Below, piece after piece: positions 59,262 to 64,000 of a stretch of 64,000 nucleotides of DNA. Position 1 is the first letter of the stretch. Every line of letters starts with the position of its first letter. A program made the position numbers and the translations under genes. Source of the DNA: Notospermus geniculatus. Taxonomy: Eukaryota > Nemertea > Pilidiophora > Heteronemertea > Lineidae. Under the pieces are notes generated by a model, which did no database searches, was not told the DNA's origin, and saw only the letters and a list, made by a program, of their open reading frames with translations. Where the stretch lies: the NCBI GenBank assembly GCA_002633025.1, contig NMRB01000044.1, positions 344,871-408,870 on the forward strand. Reading direction: 5' to 3'.

Positions 59262-61967
59262 TTTTTCTCCTTGTGCACTGGTAGTACGCACCAGCAGTGT
59301 TGTTGACCAAAAGAGGTTGCTGGGTACGAAGAAGGTCGCACCTGATGAGCTGTCAACCGTACAGGCATGACAGGCCGTGCTGTTCGAAACATCCTGACGT
59401 AGTCGAAAGGGAAGTACATGTATAAGGAGACGGAAACCTTTGTAAACAAATTCTTTCCTCACAGTTCCACCATCAATCGTACCATGATTGTACATTGCCG
59501 TGACCACTGGGGTGTTTGCACATACATATTCGAAGAGAAATGGCCTCAAAGCATAACATCGTTAAACCAGTGCTAAGATATTCATAGGTTTAAATCCTTA
59601 GCGGACCTCTTCGTGTATGCAGAGATCACGATTCAAATGAAATGGTGGGTGCTGAATGGAATCAGTGTGATTTTCATTGAAAAGGAATCAAGCGAGGCAT
59701 TGCCGAGACCGTGGAATTCTCTCAGGGAATGTGATGAAAATTGATGGATAGAAGAGTTTTCAATCAGTTTGTTCTGAGGCAGGGCCACGGGAAGGACAGG
59801 CTTTGCCTACTTTTGAATGTTCATTACAGAATCCTGTATATAAGTCAAACATGTCAAAACCGACGTGCAATATCTCAATAGCCCCGTTTACACTGAGAAA
59901 AATAACCGATCTCGGACCGGTCCGAGCACTGATCGCCAAAAAAATAGTAAGTGTACACAAGCGTGTCAGGAACGGTTCCAAACCGAACCGAGCCGAGACC
60001 ACCAGTTGGAGGTGATTCCTGTCACACCTGGACAGGTGTTATATCTGCCAGTGTTTTGTGGGTCAGTGTGTCCCCCTTATTGTTCGGGAAACGCTGGCAG
60101 ACAGATCGACATGTTTCTCTGTGCGTCCCCTATTGTCAAGTCAGGAGTGGAACACTCATAGATGGGGAACACACGCAGATGTTACACCGATCCGAGCACG
60201 GATCGCTTTTTCCGTGACCAGTGTAAACGGGGCTATTGTTCAACGAGGGATTTAGGCCCAATGACTGCACTGCAGAAAACAATGACCATATTCAGCTGAT
60301 TAAATTGTAACTTGGACTATACAATGGGGATGGTGTGAGGTAATAGTCACTGGCATTGTGAGACTTATAATGGGTCGGTGTATTACATCGAGGTTTATTG
60401 TTCAACAAGGGATTAGGATTACGACTGTTGACCATTCGACCCTAGCAGACTATTGTACACGGATTTGCGTTCCTAGGAGACACTCTATTATACCGAAAAT
60501 CAACAGTAGGCCTTGATTTCAATAAGTCACTTGCCAATTTCACTTCATAGATCATATGGGTATAAATCTACCGTATTATTCGTGGGACTTAAGAAATCAC
60601 ACTTCACAACCCATGGATAGGCGTACCGGTAATTATGAGGCATAGGCTACGTTGGGGACTTCGTGACCTGGGGATGCACCTGTCATGTACCTTTTTCATA
60701 CAGTGCATTGAGTCATATGAATGGTTGATAGAGTAGTCTAGATCTAGGCCTATCCCCTGTGCAGAAGGGGCCTACCTCTAGACCTCGAGGCATAGGCTAC
60801 AGTAGACCCTAGGCCTAAAATTTGAGAGGCCCAAAATGTTGCTTGGGCGTATTATAGGCCTAGTGCACGGACATGGCTAAGCACAGGCTTCTCAGGCCCA
60901 CCGGTACCGTGCCGCATTTCTCCCGAGGTATAGGCCTATACATTGTATAATGGCCAATGAATCAGCCGAGTCACGCTAGGCCTGAGCTAAACAGTGACAA
61001 AACCAAACTAAAGGGAATGTTGTAGTATAGCAGCGTTGTGCATCCCATCATTCACAGATTTCCAGAACATTCGACTTCAACAACCGAGCGGACTATTCAC
61101 ACTCACTGTATCTGAGGCGTAGGCTACAGTAGCCTAGTTGTTAGGTACTTACAAGTTAAGTGTTGTCGATCCATCTGATATGTTCGGCTATCTGTTCCTG
61201 GCCGGCCGAACCTTGTGTTACCGCCGCGAAGCCTTTGGACACTCGAGGTTTCAATTTCAATTGAAACTGCTGCAGCACGGTGATGAGTTTAAATACCGTT
61301 ACCCTCGTTGTTGTTGTCGCCGAAGGTGTATGCGGTTTCGATTCCAGCAAGGCCTAAAGCAGGTAACTATCCTTGTAGTCCCCTATACATGTTTTCGTGT
61401 GGCTGAGCCCATTTACGGGTGGGCACATCCATTTTTTCGAATGTCAGTCCATCAACCCAGAAACCTAGGCCTAGCGCTTCCTACGGAGTCCCTGCGCGGG
61501 ACATTCAAATTAGGCCTAACTTGTTTATGAATATGGAGCGGCGTATGAAACTTAGGCCTATGTTATTTTCTGCTGTTTATTTCGGTATACTCACAACACC
61601 AACTCAACACCGCAACCGCGGAAGACAACGCAAACTAATTCCCACAGCGGTTTGTGAGAGGCAATTAATTTTGATCGTCCCTTGTGAGCTGCAGTGTGGA
61701 CGCTGCCGCATTCCATTGATTGAAGTCGTTAGAGGGTTGATCAACAGCTCGGGTACTGACCCAGAGGGGATGGCTTATTAGGCCAGACCGGTTGGGAGAA
61801 CTCAGTCATCAAGGCTAAGGGCCCCCACGGTGATTTATCACTGTCCACACTGGGGTCCACACGTGTATCGTCTTCGTTTCTTTTATTTTCTGTCCGGAGA
61901 GTTACATGATGACCATCAGCACTGTTTAAGGCCAGACTTTTTTTATACCTTGTTTAGCGCACTTCAA
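59262..61967. repeat. Large direct duplication, copy 1
   Basis: From TTTTTCTCCTTGTGCACTGG to at least CTACGGAGTCCCTGCG (about 61497) the sequence recurs at 62142-64000 in the same orientation; the partner runs off the window, so the end of homology is unknown. Copy 1 carries an extra 361 bp element at 59877-60237. Plus frames at 61138-61781 have no recognisable domain. Confidence 0.85.
59877..60237. mobile_element. 361 bp element with AATAGCCCCGTTTACACTG ends
   Basis: The left end AATAGCCCCGTTTACACTG and the right end CAGTGTAAACGGGGCTATT are exact inverted repeats. Copy 2 of the duplication lacks the element: it reads GACGTGCAATATG and then TTGTTCAACGAGGG with only a few bases between. CCGAGCACNGATCGC occurs near both ends. 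No transposase or clear target duplication is seen. Frames across it (59803-60255) are not genes. Confidence 0.85.
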
Positions 61968-61968
61968 N
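61968..61968. other. Single-N gap between duplicated blocks
   Basis: Lies between the two copies of the 59-64 kb duplication but, unlike other joints, about 170 bp of minisatellite separates it from the start of copy 2. Confidence 0.75.
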
Positions 61969-62098
61969 TGACCTCAATCTTCAAATGACCTTGACCTCAA
62001 TCTAGAGTGACCTTGACGTCGATCTACAATGAGCTTGAGGTGGGTCTACAATGACCTGGACGTCAATCTAAAATGACCTTGACTCAATCCAAGAGTCT
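61969..62098. repeat. TGACCTTGA minisatellite (~22 bp unit)
   Basis: About six degenerate units of 'aatgaccttgacgtcaatcta'. It is followed by two copies of AAGAGTCTGGTGGCACGAGA (about 62090-62140). The unit core TGACCTTGA is the reverse complement of TCAAGGTCA, a monomeric nuclear-receptor half-site, which may be coincidental. Confidence 0.8.
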
Positions 62099-62141
62099 GG
62101 TGGCACGAGAAAATTGCAAGAGTCTGGTGGCACGAGACTAT

Positions 62142-64000
62142 TTTTCTCCTTGTGCACTGGTAGTACGCACCAGCAGTGTTGTTGACCGAAAGGACGTCGT
62201 TGGGTGAGAAGGTCCCACCTGATGAGCTGTCAACCGCAGAGTCCGTGCTGTTCGAAACATCCTGACGTTGTATATAAGGAAAGAAACGGAAGCCCTTGTA
62301 AATATGAAATTCTTTCTTCACAGTTCCACCATCAATCGTACTATGATTGTACATTGCCATCACCACTGGGGTGTTTGCACATCTATATATATTCGAAGAG
62401 AAATGGCCTCAAAGCATAACATCGTTAAACCAGTGCTAAAATATTCATAGGTTTAAATCCTTAGCGGACCTTTTCGTGTATGCAGAGATCACGATTCAAA
62501 TGGAATGGTGGGTGCTGAATGGAATCAGTGTGATTTTCATTGAAAAGCAATCAAGCGAGGCATTGCCGAGACCGTGCAATTTTCTCGGGGAAATGATGAA
62601 AATTGATGGATAGAAGAGTTTTCAATCAGTTGTTCTGAGGCAGGGCCATGGGAAGGACAGGCCTACTTTTGAATGTTCATTACAGAATCATGTATACAAG
62701 TCCAACATGTCAAAACCGACGTGCAATATGTCTTTGTTCAACGAGGGATTAGGATAGGCCCAATGACCGCACTGCAGAAAACAATGCCATATTAAGCTGA
62801 TTAACTCGGACTAGGCTATACAATGGGGTGGTGTGAGGTAATAGTCACTGGCATTGTGAGACTTATAATGGGTCGGTGTATTACATCGAGGTTTATTGTT
62901 TAACAAGGGATTAGGATTATGAATGTTGACCATTCGACCCTAGCAGACAATTGTACACGGATTTGCGTTCCTAGGAGACACTCTACCGAAAATCAACAGT
63001 CTAGGCCTTGATTTCAATAAGTCACCTGCCAATTTCACTTCATAGATCATATGGGTAAAATATACCCTATTATTCGTGGGACTTAAGAAATCACACTTCA
63101 CAACCCATGGATAGGCGTACCGGTAATTATGAGGCATAGGCTACGTTGGGGACTTCGTGACCTGGGGATGCACCTGTCATGTACCTTTTTCATACAGTGC
63201 ATTGAGTCATATGAATGGTTGATAGAGTAGTCTAGATCTAGGCCTATCCCCTGTGCAGAAGGGGCCTACCTCTAGACCTCGAGGCATAGGCTACAGTAGA
63301 CCCTAGGCCTAAAATTTGAGAGGTGTTGCTTGGGCGTATTATAGGCCTAGTGCACGGACATGGTTAAGCACAGGCTTCTCAGGCCCACCGGTACCGTGCC
63401 GCATTTCTCCCGAGGTATAGGCCTATACATTGTATAATGGGCAATGAGTCAGCCGAGTCACGCCTTGGTGACAAAACCAAACTAAAGGGCATGTTGTAGT
63501 ATAGCAGCATCATGCATCCCATCATTCACAGATTTCCAGAACATTCGACTTCAAGAACCGAGCGGACTAGGGCAGGCCTAGGCCTATCCACACTCACTGA
63601 TCTGAGGCATAGGCTACAGTTAGTAGCCTATTAGTTGTTAGGTACTTACAAGTGAAGTGTTGTCGTTATCCATCTGATATGTTAGGCTAGCTGTTCCTGG
63701 CCGGCCGAACCTTGTGTTACCGCTGCGAAGCCTTTGGACACTCGAGGTTTCAATTTCAATTGAAACTGCTGCAGCACGGTGATGAGTTTAAATACCGTTA
63801 CCCTCGTTGTTGTTGTTGTCGCCGAAGGTGTATGCGGTTTCGATTCCAGCAAGGCCTAAAGCAGGTAACTATCCTTGTAGGCCCCTATGCATGTTTTCGT
63901 GTGCCTGAGCCCATTTACGGGTGGGCACATCCATTTTTTCGAATGTCAGTCCATCAACCCAGAAACCTAGGCCTAGCGCTTCCTTCACGGAGTCCCTGCG
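62142..64000. repeat. Large direct duplication, copy 2 (continues past window)
   Basis: Copy of 59262 onwards with numerous small differences, without the 361 bp element and with a small extra TAGGCC insertion near 63570-63590. It is truncated by the window end. Confidence 0.85.

Overview
The window looks like intergenic and intronic DNA from a large, repeat-rich animal genome. Gene density is low, small inverted-repeat elements are abundant, and the sequence is littered with imperfect TAGGCC runs and TACATGTA words. Together with a GABA-B-like receptor exon of the type expanded in marine invertebrates, this best fits a marine deuterostome, probably an echinoderm. That placement is an inference from sequence style, not from a diagnostic gene.

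Only one protein-coding segment is convincing. It is the first coding exon (minus strand, 32321 to 30738) of a GABA-B / class C receptor-like protein. It has a signal peptide, about 450 residues of Ser/Thr/Asn-rich glycosylated ectodomain and the start of the ligand-binding domain, and it ends at a splice donor. Weaker gene candidates are a possible CD225/dispanin-like segment (53785-53411, minus) and two exon-like pieces at 47852-47941 and 48791-48897 (plus).

The rest is repeat architecture. 1-4.9 kb: a TA-flanked MITE, a second MITE at 4.4 kb and otherwise unassigned DNA. 5-7.1 kb: a tandem duplication of about 1 kb. 8.0-18.0 kb: a tandem duplication of about 5 kb whose two copies differ by clean mobile-element insertions, so each copy provides the empty site for the other. 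18.8-20 kb and 32.6-36.3 kb: direct duplications joined by a single N. 22-30 kb: unique DNA with several hairpin/MITE elements. 37-44 kb: mostly unassigned DNA with a microsatellite, a short tandem duplication and a tRNA-like relic. 45-52.5 kb: a nest in which a 4.9 kb inverted-repeat-bounded element carrying exon-like sequence sits inside another repeat family, with the empty site visible in a neighbouring copy. 54.7-55.3 kb: a palindrome-rich element. 59-64 kb: a large direct duplication flanking an N and a TGACCTTGA minisatellite.

No CRISPR array, rRNA, intact tRNA or operon-like structure was seen. Six single-N gaps are present. At three of them the sequence ending at the N repeats immediately after it, which is the signature of overlapping contigs or haplotypes left unmerged. 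Some of the apparent duplications are therefore probably assembly artefacts.
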